This document shows, one piece after another, positions 53,994-63,222 of a stretch of DNA of 64,000 nucleotides. Source of the stretch: Bacilli bacterium (GTDB lineage Bacteria > Bacillota_I > Bacilli_A > RF39 > UBA660). The stretch's first letter is position 1. Every line of letters begins with the position of its first letter. Position numbers and translations under genes: made by a program. The stretch lies in contig CAAERO010000039.1 in the NCBI GenBank assembly GCA_900758495.1, positions 31,259 through 95,258 on the forward strand, written 5' to 3'. The notes under the pieces are model-generated. The model did not search any database. It was not told the origin of the DNA and saw only the letters and a list, made by a program, of their open reading frames with translations.

Positions 53994-55226
53994 ATGCAGT
54001 TGATAACTAGTTTAGATGTTGGTAATGAAGAAATAAAAGTCATTGTTGCTGGTGCTTATAATAATAAATGCCATGTTTTAGCTTCTACCTCTATTAGAAG
54101 TTCGGGAATAAAGAAAAATACTATTTATAATGATAGAAAATTAAGAGAAACAATTAAATTAGCAATTACTAAAACAGAAGAAAAAATAAGTATGAAAATT
54201 AAAGAAGTAATTCTTTTAATTCCTTCAACTACTTCCAAAATGACGATAGAAACAGGACTTGTTGATATAAGAGATGGTGTTGTAAGAGGAGAAGACATCA
54301 GAAGAGCTTTAACTGATGCTAAAAATGATAGTTATGCTGATGATAGGGAATTTGTTAGTGCACTACCTATTTCTTTTACAGTAGATGATAATTTAAGTGT
54401 TAGTAATCCTATTGGTGAAGAAGGGGAAAAACTTTTTGTTAAAGCAGTTATATCGACTAGTTTAAAGAGTGAAATTTATCCGCTCATTCAACTGGTTTCA
54501 TCACTTGGTATTTCTATTGTTGATATTGTTCACAAGAGTCAAGCGGATTACTATGCAATAAATAATAGTTCACTTGATAGAAAACTTGGTTGTATCATTA
54601 ACTTAGGCGGAGATGTTACGACTGTTTCTATCTTTAATAAAGGAATAATGATTAAAAATTCTTACATACCACTTGGTAGTAGCAGTGTTGATAAAGATAT
54701 AGCTTTTGTTTATAAAGTACCAATTAAAACAGCAAGACATTTAAAAGAGACGTTTGCTCTTGCTGTACCACGTTATGCTGATAAGTATGATAGTGTTGAT
54801 GTAGAAAACGAAGAAAAGAAGAAAATTACTATTAATCAAACGGAGATTAGTAAAGTAATAGAGTCAAGATTAAATGAAATTTTAAAACTTGCTAAAAATG
54901 AAATAAATCGCTTAACAAAACGGGAAATAAGTTATATAATTATAGTGGGTGGTATCAGCGAATTAGCTGGATTCAATTATATAGTAGAAGATGTTTTGGG
55001 ACGCAATGCTTACTGTCTTAATATGCAAGAGATGGGAGCAAGACACAATAAATATACAAGTGCCTTTGGTGCGACTCAATATTTTTATAAGAAGTGCTTA
55101 TTACAGGAAGAAGATATTTCTTGTTTTCCGTCTGAAATGGCTAGCGTATTTTTATCACCAAAGAAAAGAAGCACAGGAAACGAAAATATGGTTCATAGAT
55201 TTTTGCACCATTTTTATGATAAATAA
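53994..55226 (+). CDS. ftsA: Cell division protein FtsA
   Basis: The actin-like ATPase that ties FtsZ to the membrane has 410 residues. Visible are [16 protein letters not shown] (phosphate 1), the SHS2 1C domain (about 80-165), [13 protein letters not shown] (phosphate 2), and [19 protein letters not shown] (adenosine motif). A C-terminal amphipathic membrane-targeting helix is expected at the end ([15 protein letters not shown]). It is 20 bases upstream of ftsZ. Confidence 0.94.
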   Translation: MQLITSLDVGNEEIKVIVAGAYNNKCHVLASTSIRSSGIKKNTIYNDRKLRETIKLAITKTEEKISMKIKEVILLIPSTTSKMTIETGLVDIRDGVVRGEDIRRALTDAKNDSYADDREFVSALPISFTVDDNLSVSNPIGEEGEKLFVKAVISTSLKSEIYPLIQLVSSLGISIVDIVHKSQADYYAINNSSLDRKLGCIINLGGDVTTVSIFNKGIMIKNSYIPLGSSSVDKDIAFVYKVPIKTARHLKETFALAVPRYADKYDSVDVENEEKKKITINQTEISKVIESRLNEILKLAKNEINRLTKREISYIIIVGGISELAGFNYIVEDVLGRNAYCLNMQEMGARHNKYTSAFGATQYFYKKCLLQEEDISCFPSEMASVFLSPKKRSTGNENMVHRFLHHFYDK

Positions 55227-55246
55227 CAGTTAAGGAGGAACAAACT

Positions 55247-56383
55247 ATGGGAAATGGACTAGAAATGGATCAATTAGCAAAGATTAAGGTAATTGGTTTA
55301 GGTGGCGGTGGAGGAAATGCCGTTAATAGAATGGTTGAGTCTGGGGTTAAAGGCGTTGAATTTATCGTTGCTAATACAGACTTACAAGTATTAAATAATT
55401 CAAAAGCTGACGTTAAGATACAATTAGGTGCTAATCTTACTGATGGCTTAGGAGCAGGAAGTAAACCTGATATTGGTCGTGAAGCAGCTCTTGAAAGTAA
55501 AAAGGAAATAGAAGATGCCTTAACTGGTGCTGATATGATTTTTATTACTTGTGGAATGGGTGGAGGAACAGGAACTGGTAGTGCCCCTGTTGTTGCTGAA
55601 ATAGCTCAAGGTTTAGGAGCTTTAACTGTTGCTATTGTTACAAAACCATTTACTTTTGAAGGAAAAAAGCGAATGGATAATGCCCTAAGAGGTCTAGCTG
55701 AACTTGAAAAGCACGTTGATACTTTAATCGTTATACCAAATGATAGATTAAGAGAAATTATTGATAAAACAACACCTATGCTTGAAGCGTTTAAAGAAGT
55801 AGATAATGTTTTACGTCGTGGTGTTCAATCAATTTCTGATTTGATTGCAGTAGTTGGTCTTGTAAACCTTGACTTTGCTGATGTTCAATCTGTTATGAAA
55901 GATTCTGGTCATGCCATTATTGGTATTGGTATCGGTATGGGTGAAGATAGAGCTATAGAAGCAGCTCAACAAGCCGTATCTAGTCCACTACTAGAAACTA
56001 GTATCGCAGGTGCAACTGATGCTATCATTAATATTACTGGTGGTGTTAACTTAACTTTATTCGAAGCTGAACAAGCTGCCGAAGTAGTAAGAGCAGCTTC
56101 TGGAACAGATATTAATACTATCTTTGGTTCAGTAATTAATGAAAATCTATCAGATGAAGTTATTGTAACAGTAATTGCTACTGGATTTGATAAAAAAGCA
56201 AAGGAATCAACACAAAAACCAGTATTCTCTAATGTTCAACCTACAAGACGTAGTAGGGGTGAAGAAATGGGTTATGGTTCACCACTTCCAAGAATTGATA
56301 CAACACAAGATGATGACGATGATGGAGAAATTTTAGGTAGTGATTATGATTTACCACCATTTTTAAGAGATAAAAACTTTTAG
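55247..56383 (+). CDS. ftsZ: Cell division protein FtsZ
   Basis: The tubulin-like GTPase that forms the Z ring has 378 residues. The GTP-binding motifs are [21 protein letters not shown], the tubulin signature [12 protein letters not shown] and NDRL; the T7 loop reads [13 protein letters not shown]. An acidic linker ([11 protein letters not shown]) leads to the conserved C-terminal peptide [13 protein letters not shown] that binds FtsA and others. AAGGAGG precedes the ATG. Confidence 0.98.
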   Translation: MGNGLEMDQLAKIKVIGLGGGGGNAVNRMVESGVKGVEFIVANTDLQVLNNSKADVKIQLGANLTDGLGAGSKPDIGREAALESKKEIEDALTGADMIFITCGMGGGTGTGSAPVVAEIAQGLGALTVAIVTKPFTFEGKKRMDNALRGLAELEKHVDTLIVIPNDRLREIIDKTTPMLEAFKEVDNVLRRGVQSISDLIAVVGLVNLDFADVQSVMKDSGHAIIGIGIGMGEDRAIEAAQQAVSSPLLETSIAGATDAIINITGGVNLTLFEAEQAAEVVRAASGTDINTIFGSVINENLSDEVIVTVIATGFDKKAKESTQKPVFSNVQPTRRSRGEEMGYGSPLPRIDTTQDDDDDGEILGSDYDLPPFLRDKNF

Positions 56384-56390
56384 AAAATAG

Positions 56391-56414
56391 CATATCAATG
56401 ATATGTTTTTTTTT
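56391..56414 (+). terminator. Intrinsic terminator of ftsAZ
   Basis: CATATC-AAT-GATATG hairpin (6 bp, 3-base loop) followed by nine T. Confidence 0.75.
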
Positions 56415-56422
56415 AATAATGC

Positions 56423-56451
56423 TTGACGAACAAATTTTCTATAGATATAAT
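56423..56451 (+). promoter_or_regulatory. Strong sigma-A-type promoter of priA
   Basis: TTGACG (56423-56428), 17 bases, perfect TATAAT (56446-56451). It decides the priA start, because an ATG at 56459 would be at the transcription start itself. Confidence 0.75.
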
Positions 56452-56482
56452 ATAGGAAATGAAAAAGGAAAGGAACGATAAA

Positions 56483-58636
56483 ATGATAGCAAAAGTATTA
56501 GTAGAAGTAATGAGTAAAGCTGTAGATAAGACTTTTTCTTATTTAGTTCCTGATGACTTAGTTAGTATAGCAGCAGTTGGGGAAAGAGTAGTTGTTCCTT
56601 TTGGAAATAGGCAAGTAGAAGGGTTTATTCTAGAATTAACGACTAAAGTAGAGGAAGATTATAAGTTTAAAGAAATAATTAGTATAGATAACGATATCGT
56701 ATTAAATGAAGAATTGCTTTTATTAGGTAAAAAGATTAGTGAGATGACTTTAGCACCATTAATTAGTTGTTATCAAGCAATGCTTCCCAAGGCTTTAAAA
56801 ATAAAGAATAAAAAGGAAATAACAAAGATTTATGAGACGTTTTATACCGTTAATAAAAATAATGATAGTAAATTAACGGAAAAACAGTTAGAGATAGTAA
56901 ATTTAATCGGGGATAGAACGGTTAGTGAAAAAGAATTAATAGAGATAAGTAAAGCAAGACTTAATTTGTTAGTAACTAAAGGAGTTCTTTTAAAGGAAAA
57001 GTTTGAAAGTTATCGTTTAAAACATAATGATTCTGTTACTAATCATAATACTTTAACACCTTTACAAGAGAGGGTAACCAAGGAGATAATTACTAGTTCT
57101 GATTTAGTTTATCTTTTACATGGCGTTACTGGTTCTGGTAAAACAGAGGTTTATATGTCTTTAATCGAGGAAGGATTGAAACAGGGTAAACAAAGTATTG
57201 TTTTAGTTCCTGAGATATCTTTAACTCCTCAGATTTTAAGACGTTTTGAACAACGATTTGGTAGCAGAGTAGCTATTTTTCATAGCGCTTTATCAGATGG
57301 TGAAAGATATGATGAATATCGCAGGGTAGCAAGAGGTGAAGCTAGTTTAGTTATCGGTACTAGAAGTGCTATTTTTGCTCCCTTAAAAGACATTGCTTAT
57401 ATCATTATGGATGAAGAACATAGTGATTCTTATAAACAAGAAAATACCCCTAAATATGAGACGAAAATGGTCGCTATTGAAAGATGTAAATATCATCAAG
57501 CAAAATTGATTTTGGGAAGTGCTACCCCAACTCTTGAAAGTTATGCTAGAGCATTAAAGCACATTTATCACTTAGTAAGTTTAACAGAACGAGTGGGGGG
57601 AAGAAGTCTTCCAGTAGTAAAGTTTGTTGATATGAATAAAGCAATTGCTACTTCGAAAGGACATTTTTCTTTAGAATTAATTAAGGCGATAGAAGAAACT
57701 ATAGCAAGAGGTGAACAGGTAATTCTTCTTCTTAATCGAAGGGGTTATTCATCAGTTTTATCTTGTAAGAATTGTGGTTATGTAATGAAGTGTCCTAATT
57801 GTGATATTTCTTTGACTTATCATAAAACCAATAACTTATTAAGATGTCATTATTGCGGTTATGCAACTAATTATCCAAAAATTTGTCCTGAATGTAAAAT
57901 GGATTCTTTAAGAGACTTAGGAGTTGGAACAGAGAAAATTGAAGAAGAAATAAAAAGTCTATTTAAAGATGTTAAAGTCTTACGAATGGATGTTGATACG
58001 ACGAGTAGAAAGAATGCACACCAGAAAATTATTGAAAGTTTTGGTAAGGGGGAAGCTTCTATTTTGATTGGTACGCAAATGGTAGCGAAAGGTCTTGACT
58101 TTCCTAATGTTACTTTAGTGGGAGTAATTAATACCGATACTTCTTTGATGATACCAGATTTTCGAAGTAGTGAAGTTACTTTTGATTTATTAAGTCAAGT
58201 AGCAGGGCGTTCTGGTCGTAGTAGAGAAGGAATAGTTATCTTTCAGACTTATAATAAAGAGCATTATGCAATAGAATCAGCTAAGGAACATAACTATCTA
58301 AAGTTTTATAAAGAGGAAATGTCAATTAGAAAGATAATGAAATATCCACCTTATTACTATCTAGTATTAGTGAAAATTAGTAGTAAAGAAGAAAATACTT
58401 GTTTAATAGAAGCAACTAGATGTTTCAAAGTCTTAGAAAAATATCTAGATAAAACTATTCTTTTAGGACCTACTAAAGCGATGATATTTAAAAAGATGAA
58501 TATTTATTCTTATCAGATAATTTTGAAATATCAGTATCAAGATAATTTATATGAAATTCTTGATAAATTACTTAGATACTATGCTACTAAAAAAATGGTA
58601 GAAGTATCCGTTGATTTTAATCCATTACACTTATAA
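56483..58636 (+). CDS. priA: Primosomal protein N' (replication restart helicase)
   Basis: PriA reloads the replisome at stalled forks. The 717-residue protein has the DNA-binding domain (residues 1-100, KTFSYLVPDDL, VVVPFGNRQVEGFIL), Walker A HGVTGSGKTEVY, DEEHSDSYKQ (DEEH box), ILGSATPTLESY, the zinc-binding clusters CKNCGYVMKCPNC and CHYCGYATNYPKICPEC, then ILIGTQMVAKGLDFPNVTLVG and QVAGRSGR. The start is set at ATG 56483 after AAAGGAAAGGA. Confidence 0.96.
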   Translation: MIAKVLVEVMSKAVDKTFSYLVPDDLVSIAAVGERVVVPFGNRQVEGFILELTTKVEEDYKFKEIISIDNDIVLNEELLLLGKKISEMTLAPLISCYQAMLPKALKIKNKKEITKIYETFYTVNKNNDSKLTEKQLEIVNLIGDRTVSEKELIEISKARLNLLVTKGVLLKEKFESYRLKHNDSVTNHNTLTPLQERVTKEIITSSDLVYLLHGVTGSGKTEVYMSLIEEGLKQGKQSIVLVPEISLTPQILRRFEQRFGSRVAIFHSALSDGERYDEYRRVARGEASLVIGTRSAIFAPLKDIAYIIMDEEHSDSYKQENTPKYETKMVAIERCKYHQAKLILGSATPTLESYARALKHIYHLVSLTERVGGRSLPVVKFVDMNKAIATSKGHFSLELIKAIEETIARGEQVILLLNRRGYSSVLSCKNCGYVMKCPNCDISLTYHKTNNLLRCHYCGYATNYPKICPECKMDSLRDLGVGTEKIEEEIKSLFKDVKVLRMDVDTTSRKNAHQKIIESFGKGEASILIGTQMVAKGLDFPNVTLVGVINTDTSLMIPDFRSSEVTFDLLSQVAGRSGRSREGIVIFQTYNKEHYAIESAKEHNYLKFYKEEMSIRKIMKYPPYYYLVLVKISSKEENTCLIEATRCFKVLEKYLDKTILLGPTKAMIFKKMNIYSYQIILKYQYQDNLYEILDKLLRYYATKKMVEVSVDFNPLHL

Positions 58637-58678
58637 CATTTTTCAACAAAAAATAACATAATATGTAGTGGTGATAAA

Positions 58679-59386
58679 ATGTTATTTCAACTATTTAATA
58701 GTTTAAGAGGATTCTTTACTTTTACGGCTAGTTATTCGAATCAAGTCTTTAAAGAACCATTATCAAAAGAAGAGGAAGAAGACTGTATCAAGAGAATGCA
58801 ACAAGGGGATAAGGAAGCTAGAAATGATTTGATTGAACATAATCTACGTTTAGTTGCTCATATTGTAAAGAAGTTCGATTATAAAAATGTTGATCAAGAT
58901 GATTTAATTAGTATAGGAACAATTGGTCTTATAAAGGGTGTTGATAGTTTTCTTACTAGTAAAGGCAACAGGCTAACTACTTATTGTGCTAAGTGCATTC
59001 AAAACGAAATTCTGATGTACTTTCGAGCAAATAACAAGAATAATAAAAATATCTCTTTAAATGAACCAGTTGGGTTTGATAAAGAAGGCAATGAAATATC
59101 AATTCTTGATATCTTGAAAGCACCAAAACCTGACTTTGTAGAAGAAATTAGCAAGAAAGATAATGTCTTATTACTCAATGATTATATCGAAGTATTAACA
59201 GATAGAGAAAAAGATATAATTGAGAAAAGATATGGCTTGTATGGAAATATTCCCAAGACCCAAAAAATGATTGCTCATGATATGAATATTTCGAGAAGTT
59301 ATGTTTCGAGAATAGAAAAGCGTGCTTTAACTAAAATATTAAGGGAATTTATTAAAAATAATCACTATGAAGAATTTGACAAATAA
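58679..59386 (+). CDS. sigK: Sporulation sigma factor SigK (pro-sigma-K type)
   Basis: This 235-residue sigma factor is very close to Bacillus sigma-K: GDKEARNDLIEHNLRLVAHI, KKFDYKNVDQDDLISIGTIG, FDKEGNEISILDIL, LTDREKDIIEKRYGL and ISRSYVSRIEKRAL. The hydrophobic N-terminus (MLFQLFNSLRGFFTFTASY) corresponds to the pro-sequence removed when late mother-cell transcription starts. The gene is continuous; there is no skin-type insertion. It follows priA by 42 bases with GTGGTGAT as ribosome site. Confidence 0.9.
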   Translation: MLFQLFNSLRGFFTFTASYSNQVFKEPLSKEEEEDCIKRMQQGDKEARNDLIEHNLRLVAHIVKKFDYKNVDQDDLISIGTIGLIKGVDSFLTSKGNRLTTYCAKCIQNEILMYFRANNKNNKNISLNEPVGFDKEGNEISILDILKAPKPDFVEEISKKDNVLLLNDYIEVLTDREKDIIEKRYGLYGNIPKTQKMIAHDMNISRSYVSRIEKRALTKILREFIKNNHYEEFDK

Positions 59387-59404
59387 GGACTGATTGCTTA
59401 TAAT
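59376..59404 (+). promoter_or_regulatory. Consensus sigma-A promoter of the Trp T-box transcript
   Basis: A perfect TTGACA (59376-59381), 17 bases, perfect TATAAT (59399-59404), overlapping the sigK stop. Confidence 0.8.
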
Positions 59405-59424
59405 TAAAACATAAATCAGTGATT

Positions 59425-59643
59425 CAGAGTAGTAGGTATAACTAAATTTTAAAGAGAGTAATTGGTGGTGTAAAATTACAAATTTACTATACTAAATGGA
59501 CTGATGAGAGACTACCGAAATAATAGTAGGCTAGTACGGAGTTGTTCCTTCGTTAACAAAGAAACGTATATAGTAAGTATACGCTATTATAAGGTGGCAT
59601 AATAAGTAGTTAAATCTTATCCTTTAATAGGATAGGATTTTTT
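59425..59643 (+). promoter_or_regulatory. T-box riboswitch with Trp specifier
   Basis: The leader has AGAGTAGTAGGTAT pairing back to GACTACC (stem I base), the specifier TGG at 59497-59499 (Trp) before ACTGATGAGAG, a T-box-like AAGGTGGCATAATAAG (59591-59606) and a terminator AATCTTATCC/GGATAGGATT (59613-59638) with TTTTTT. The T-box core keeps GGTGG but departs from the usual UGGNACC. It controls trpS, matching its specifier. Confidence 0.8.
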
Positions 59644-59665
59644 AGTTTGAAAAGAGGTTAGAAAT

Positions 59666-60754
59666 ATGGAAAATAAAAAAATAGTATTAACTGGTGAAAG
59701 ACCAACTGGTCCTTTACATATTGGTCATTATGTAGGGTCTTTAAAAAGTAGAGTAAAACTACAAAATGAAGGTGATTATGATGAAATGTATTTGTTTGCA
59801 GCTGATGCGCAAGCTTTAACAGATAATTTTGATAATCCAAAGAAAGTAAGAGATAATATCTTTGAAGTAGCTTTAGATAACTTAGCTTGTGGTATTGACC
59901 CCGCAAAAGTTAATTACTTTATTCAGTCAGAAGTACCAGAACTAACAGAATTAACATTTTATTATATGAATTTAGTAACAGTAGCAAGACTTCATAGAAA
60001 CCCAACTGTTAAGGAAGAGATTAAACTAAGAGGGTTTGAAGAGAGTATTCCAGCAGGATTTTTCACTTATCCAGTAAGTCAAACCGCTGATATAACAGCT
60101 TTTAAAGCAACAGTTATCCCTGTTGGTGATGATCAACTACCAATGATTGAACAAGCAAGAGAAATTGTTAGAAAATTTAATTCTATTTATGGAGAGACAC
60201 TAGTAGAACCAGTAGCAATGCTTCCTTCTAATGAAAATGAAAAAAGATTAGTTGGAACTGATGGTAATGCTAAGATGAGCAAATCAATTGGTAACTGTAT
60301 TTATTTAAAGGATAGTGAAGAAGAAATAAAGAAAAAAGTCTTTGCTATGTATACAGACCCTAACCATATAAGAGTAGAAGATAAAGGTAAAGTTGAAGGA
60401 AATGTTGTCTTCACTTATCTTGATACTTTCTGTAAAGAAGATTCTTTTGAAAAGTATTTACCAGAATATAAAAACTTAGATGAGTTGAAAGATCATTATA
60501 GACGTGGTGGTTTAGGAGATATGAAGATTAAAAGATTCTTAAATGATATCTTGCAAGAAGAGTTAAAACCAATTAGAGAAAAGCGGGAAGAATTAGCAAA
60601 GAATCCAGAATATGTTTATAATGTATTAAAAGAAGGAACTAAGAAAGCTAGAGCTAAAGCGAAAGAAACTTTAGATGAAGTTAAAAGAGCTATGCAGATA
60701 AATTATTTTGAGGATGATGCACTTTTGAAAGAAGTAAAAGCAAGACAAATTTAG
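59666..60754 (+). CDS. trpS: Tryptophanyl-tRNA synthetase
   Basis: The class I synthetase has 362 residues. [16 protein letters not shown] carries the HIGH motif at 17-20, [18 protein letters not shown] is the Trp/AMP site, and [11 protein letters not shown] the KMSKS loop. The C-terminal anticodon-binding helices follow. It is about 30 residues longer than typical bacterial TrpS. Expression is set by the Trp-specific T-box directly upstream; AGAGGTTAG is the ribosome site. Confidence 0.96.
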   Translation: MENKKIVLTGERPTGPLHIGHYVGSLKSRVKLQNEGDYDEMYLFAADAQALTDNFDNPKKVRDNIFEVALDNLACGIDPAKVNYFIQSEVPELTELTFYYMNLVTVARLHRNPTVKEEIKLRGFEESIPAGFFTYPVSQTADITAFKATVIPVGDDQLPMIEQAREIVRKFNSIYGETLVEPVAMLPSNENEKRLVGTDGNAKMSKSIGNCIYLKDSEEEIKKKVFAMYTDPNHIRVEDKGKVEGNVVFTYLDTFCKEDSFEKYLPEYKNLDELKDHYRRGGLGDMKIKRFLNDILQEELKPIREKREELAKNPEYVYNVLKEGTKKARAKAKETLDEVKRAMQINYFEDDALLKEVKARQI

Positions 60755-60778
60755 TTAAATTAAAATCAAAAGTTTAAT

Positions 60779-60818
60779 GAAAACTTCATTTCTTTAAAAA
60801 GTAAGTTTTCTTTTTTTT
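60779..60818 (+). terminator. Intrinsic terminator of trpS
   Basis: GAAAACTT (60779-60786) pairs with AAGTTTTC (60803-60810), followed by eight T. Confidence 0.75.
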
Positions 60819-60836
60819 GCTAAAATTAATTGGTTA

Positions 60837-60864
60837 TTGTATTTACGAAAAAAAGTGTTATAAT
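60837..60864 (+). promoter_or_regulatory. Promoter of the AAA+ ATPase operon
   Basis: TTGTAT (60837-60842), 16 bases, perfect TATAAT (60859-60864). It excludes the longer frame start at 60830. Confidence 0.6.
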
Positions 60865-60892
60865 ATTTGACAAAAAAGGGGGGGACAATAGT

Positions 60893-63217
60893 ATGTACTA
60901 TGATATTCGTAAATTTAAAGAAAGTTTTGAAAGTTTAGGTTATACTTTTCCTAGTGGTGATGTTTTAGAAGATGTGTATACATTTTATAAATATTATGAA
61001 AATCCTATAAATAAAGGAGTTTCTACTATTTTACTTGAAGGTGATCCTGGTAGTGGTAAAACTTTTTTGTCAGAAGTATTTAGTTCATTTTTAGGACAAG
61101 ATGGTGATTCAACTGAGTATATTTATACACAATGTGTAGAAGAAACCAATAGTGATAGATTAATTTCTACTTATAATGTTTCTGCTATCGTAAAAGGCGA
61201 TGGTGATAAGGCTATTGCAGAAGGTATTTTAGCAAGAGCAATTAATTTGGCTAATAATTCAACCAAGGTTGTATTAACAGTTGATGAGCTTGATAAAGCA
61301 AGAGATGCTCTTGATTCTTACTTTCTTAACTTTATTCAAAGCGGAAAAATTGAAACATCGGATAATCAGATTCTTTCTTTAACTAATAGTGGAATGAAAA
61401 ATCTTTATTTTGTAATTGCTAAAAATAATGAAAGAAATTTAATAGATGCTTTATTAAGAAGATGTACAGTTATAGAATTGCCACCTATGCCGCCAGTTTT
61501 AGCTTATAAGACATTAGTAAAAAAATTTGCTGATTATCCTCATGATCCAAAGTTTTTAAAATTTATATCTAAGGTTTACGAATCTATTTATAATGAGCAG
61601 ATGGCATCTAATGGTGAATTATTAACTCGTTTACCAGCTCTTCAAGAGTTAATACTAGCTGTATCTAGTGACAATATTTTATATATGAGTGGCGAAAATA
61701 GTACAAGAAGAATTAAAAAGTTAATAAGAAACCTAGGAAAAGATGTTGAAACTAGAGACATAATTACAGATATTTTAACCAAAAAATTTAAATATGATAA
61801 TAGCGAAAGTAATTATACAAATGAAACTTTAGATTTAGACATGGACAGTCCAGAAGATTATATGTCAACAAGAGATTCTGCAAGTTTAGTAGAACAATAT
61901 ATGGAAAAGAAGGACAATGGAGAGTATATCTTTGAAGAAGATGAATATGATGATCCTATGAAAAATATTGCTACTATTCTTGATAATATGAAAGATGATC
62001 AATCATTAGTATTTTTGGATAAAGAAGATAAGGAAAAAATTGTAGAATTAGGTGTTATTACTCACAAAAATCCAGCAGCGTTAGATGAATTGTTTGATAG
62101 AATTAAATTTAAAGGAAATCCTAACAGTAGATTTGGTTTCCTAGACTTTGATGACAATAATTTTGTGGGACTTATGAAATACAAAAACACTCTTATTTTG
62201 GTTGCTAATAAGGAGTATGTGTCTCCTAAATTATTGATGCAAGGTCTTTCATCAATAGTTTCTATAATTAGTGACTATAATAAGAATGATTTTAGTAAGG
62301 ATATAACTAGAACAAGCTTATTTTTCTCGGAAACTTCAGCTGCTGATTTTAAATTGACTGGTCTCAATGTTAAAATACTTTCTAATTCTCCAAATTTTGT
62401 CCTTAATAAAATGAATTCATTAAATGGTGTTATGGTTTATCAAGATAATAATATGAAAATAACTCATGACGATACAATGAATATCAATTACTTCAGATAT
62501 CTTCAAAAGTATAGAGCAGAACCATTTTATGATGTTGTTCTTAAAATATGTAAATTTAATCCTGAATTAGCAATTCCACTTTCTTTTATTGATGCTAAAA
62601 AGTTTTCAACTTTAACGGACAGAAATTTAGTAAAAAGGTACAGTGATTTTGTTCATGTGAAAGAAGATTTAGAAGCTAAAAGGACTGATGGTTGGAAAGT
62701 GAAAATAGATAAGTTTGAGACTATGGATTTAGAGTTTTCAACATTACAAGAAGTGGGATTAAATTGGTATAATGAATCTAAGCATGAAGTTGTTGAAGAA
62801 AACGATACTTTTGTATTTAATTATGATATTGATATTAATTATGAAGATAAAAAAATTCATATGTTACCTAAATATAAATTAAATGGTGATTATCTGCTAT
62901 ATACGAAAGATTCTGATTTTGAAAATAATGAAATTATCAAACATTTGAATTCTACTCAAAAAGAAGTAGCAATGTTAGCAAGAGATATTTTTGGAAACTT
63001 TATACCAAAACCTTCTAAGGAAAAATCACAAATCTATTTTTCAGGTTCTTCAGTAAGATTAGCTGGTGAGTTAGTTGATGTTGATCCTAATTCTACTAAT
63101 GTTCCAGCTATTAAAAATAATATAACTAAAGAACCAGACTTTATTAAATATTACAAACAGTTATCTCGTCCTACTGCAAGTATGATTTCTGAAAAAATTT
63201 TAAGAAAGACTAGGTAA
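60893..63217 (+). CDS. AAA+ ATPase (MoxR-like) with a large unrecognised C-terminal region
   Basis: This 774-residue protein has an N-terminal AAA+ module: Walker A LLEGDPGSGKTFLSEVF (about 48-64), Walker B VVLTVDELDKARDALDSY (about 126-143), sensor IAKNNERN and an Arg finger in LLRRCTVIELPPMP. This resembles MoxR-type ATPases. Residues about 300-774 are acidic and have no domain that I recognise; an acidic linker (LDLDMDSPEDY, FEEDEYDDP) separates them. MoxR ATPases usually act with a VWA-domain partner to remodel proteins. The start ATG 60893 follows AAAGGGGGGG. The next gene starts 6 bases later. Confidence 0.8.
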   Translation: MYYDIRKFKESFESLGYTFPSGDVLEDVYTFYKYYENPINKGVSTILLEGDPGSGKTFLSEVFSSFLGQDGDSTEYIYTQCVEETNSDRLISTYNVSAIVKGDGDKAIAEGILARAINLANNSTKVVLTVDELDKARDALDSYFLNFIQSGKIETSDNQILSLTNSGMKNLYFVIAKNNERNLIDALLRRCTVIELPPMPPVLAYKTLVKKFADYPHDPKFLKFISKVYESIYNEQMASNGELLTRLPALQELILAVSSDNILYMSGENSTRRIKKLIRNLGKDVETRDIITDILTKKFKYDNSESNYTNETLDLDMDSPEDYMSTRDSASLVEQYMEKKDNGEYIFEEDEYDDPMKNIATILDNMKDDQSLVFLDKEDKEKIVELGVITHKNPAALDELFDRIKFKGNPNSRFGFLDFDDNNFVGLMKYKNTLILVANKEYVSPKLLMQGLSSIVSIISDYNKNDFSKDITRTSLFFSETSAADFKLTGLNVKILSNSPNFVLNKMNSLNGVMVYQDNNMKITHDDTMNINYFRYLQKYRAEPFYDVVLKICKFNPELAIPLSFIDAKKFSTLTDRNLVKRYSDFVHVKEDLEAKRTDGWKVKIDKFETMDLEFSTLQEVGLNWYNESKHEVVEENDTFVFNYDIDINYEDKKIHMLPKYKLNGDYLLYTKDSDFENNEIIKHLNSTQKEVAMLARDIFGNFIPKPSKEKSQIYFSGSSVRLAGELVDVDPNSTNVPAIKNNITKEPDFIKYYKQLSRPTASMISEKILRKTR

Positions 63218-63222
63218 GTTTT

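Noticed and set aside
58679..59386. Skin-element-type interruption of sigK
   Set aside because: The sigK frame is continuous with all sigma regions present and no recombinase gene nearby.
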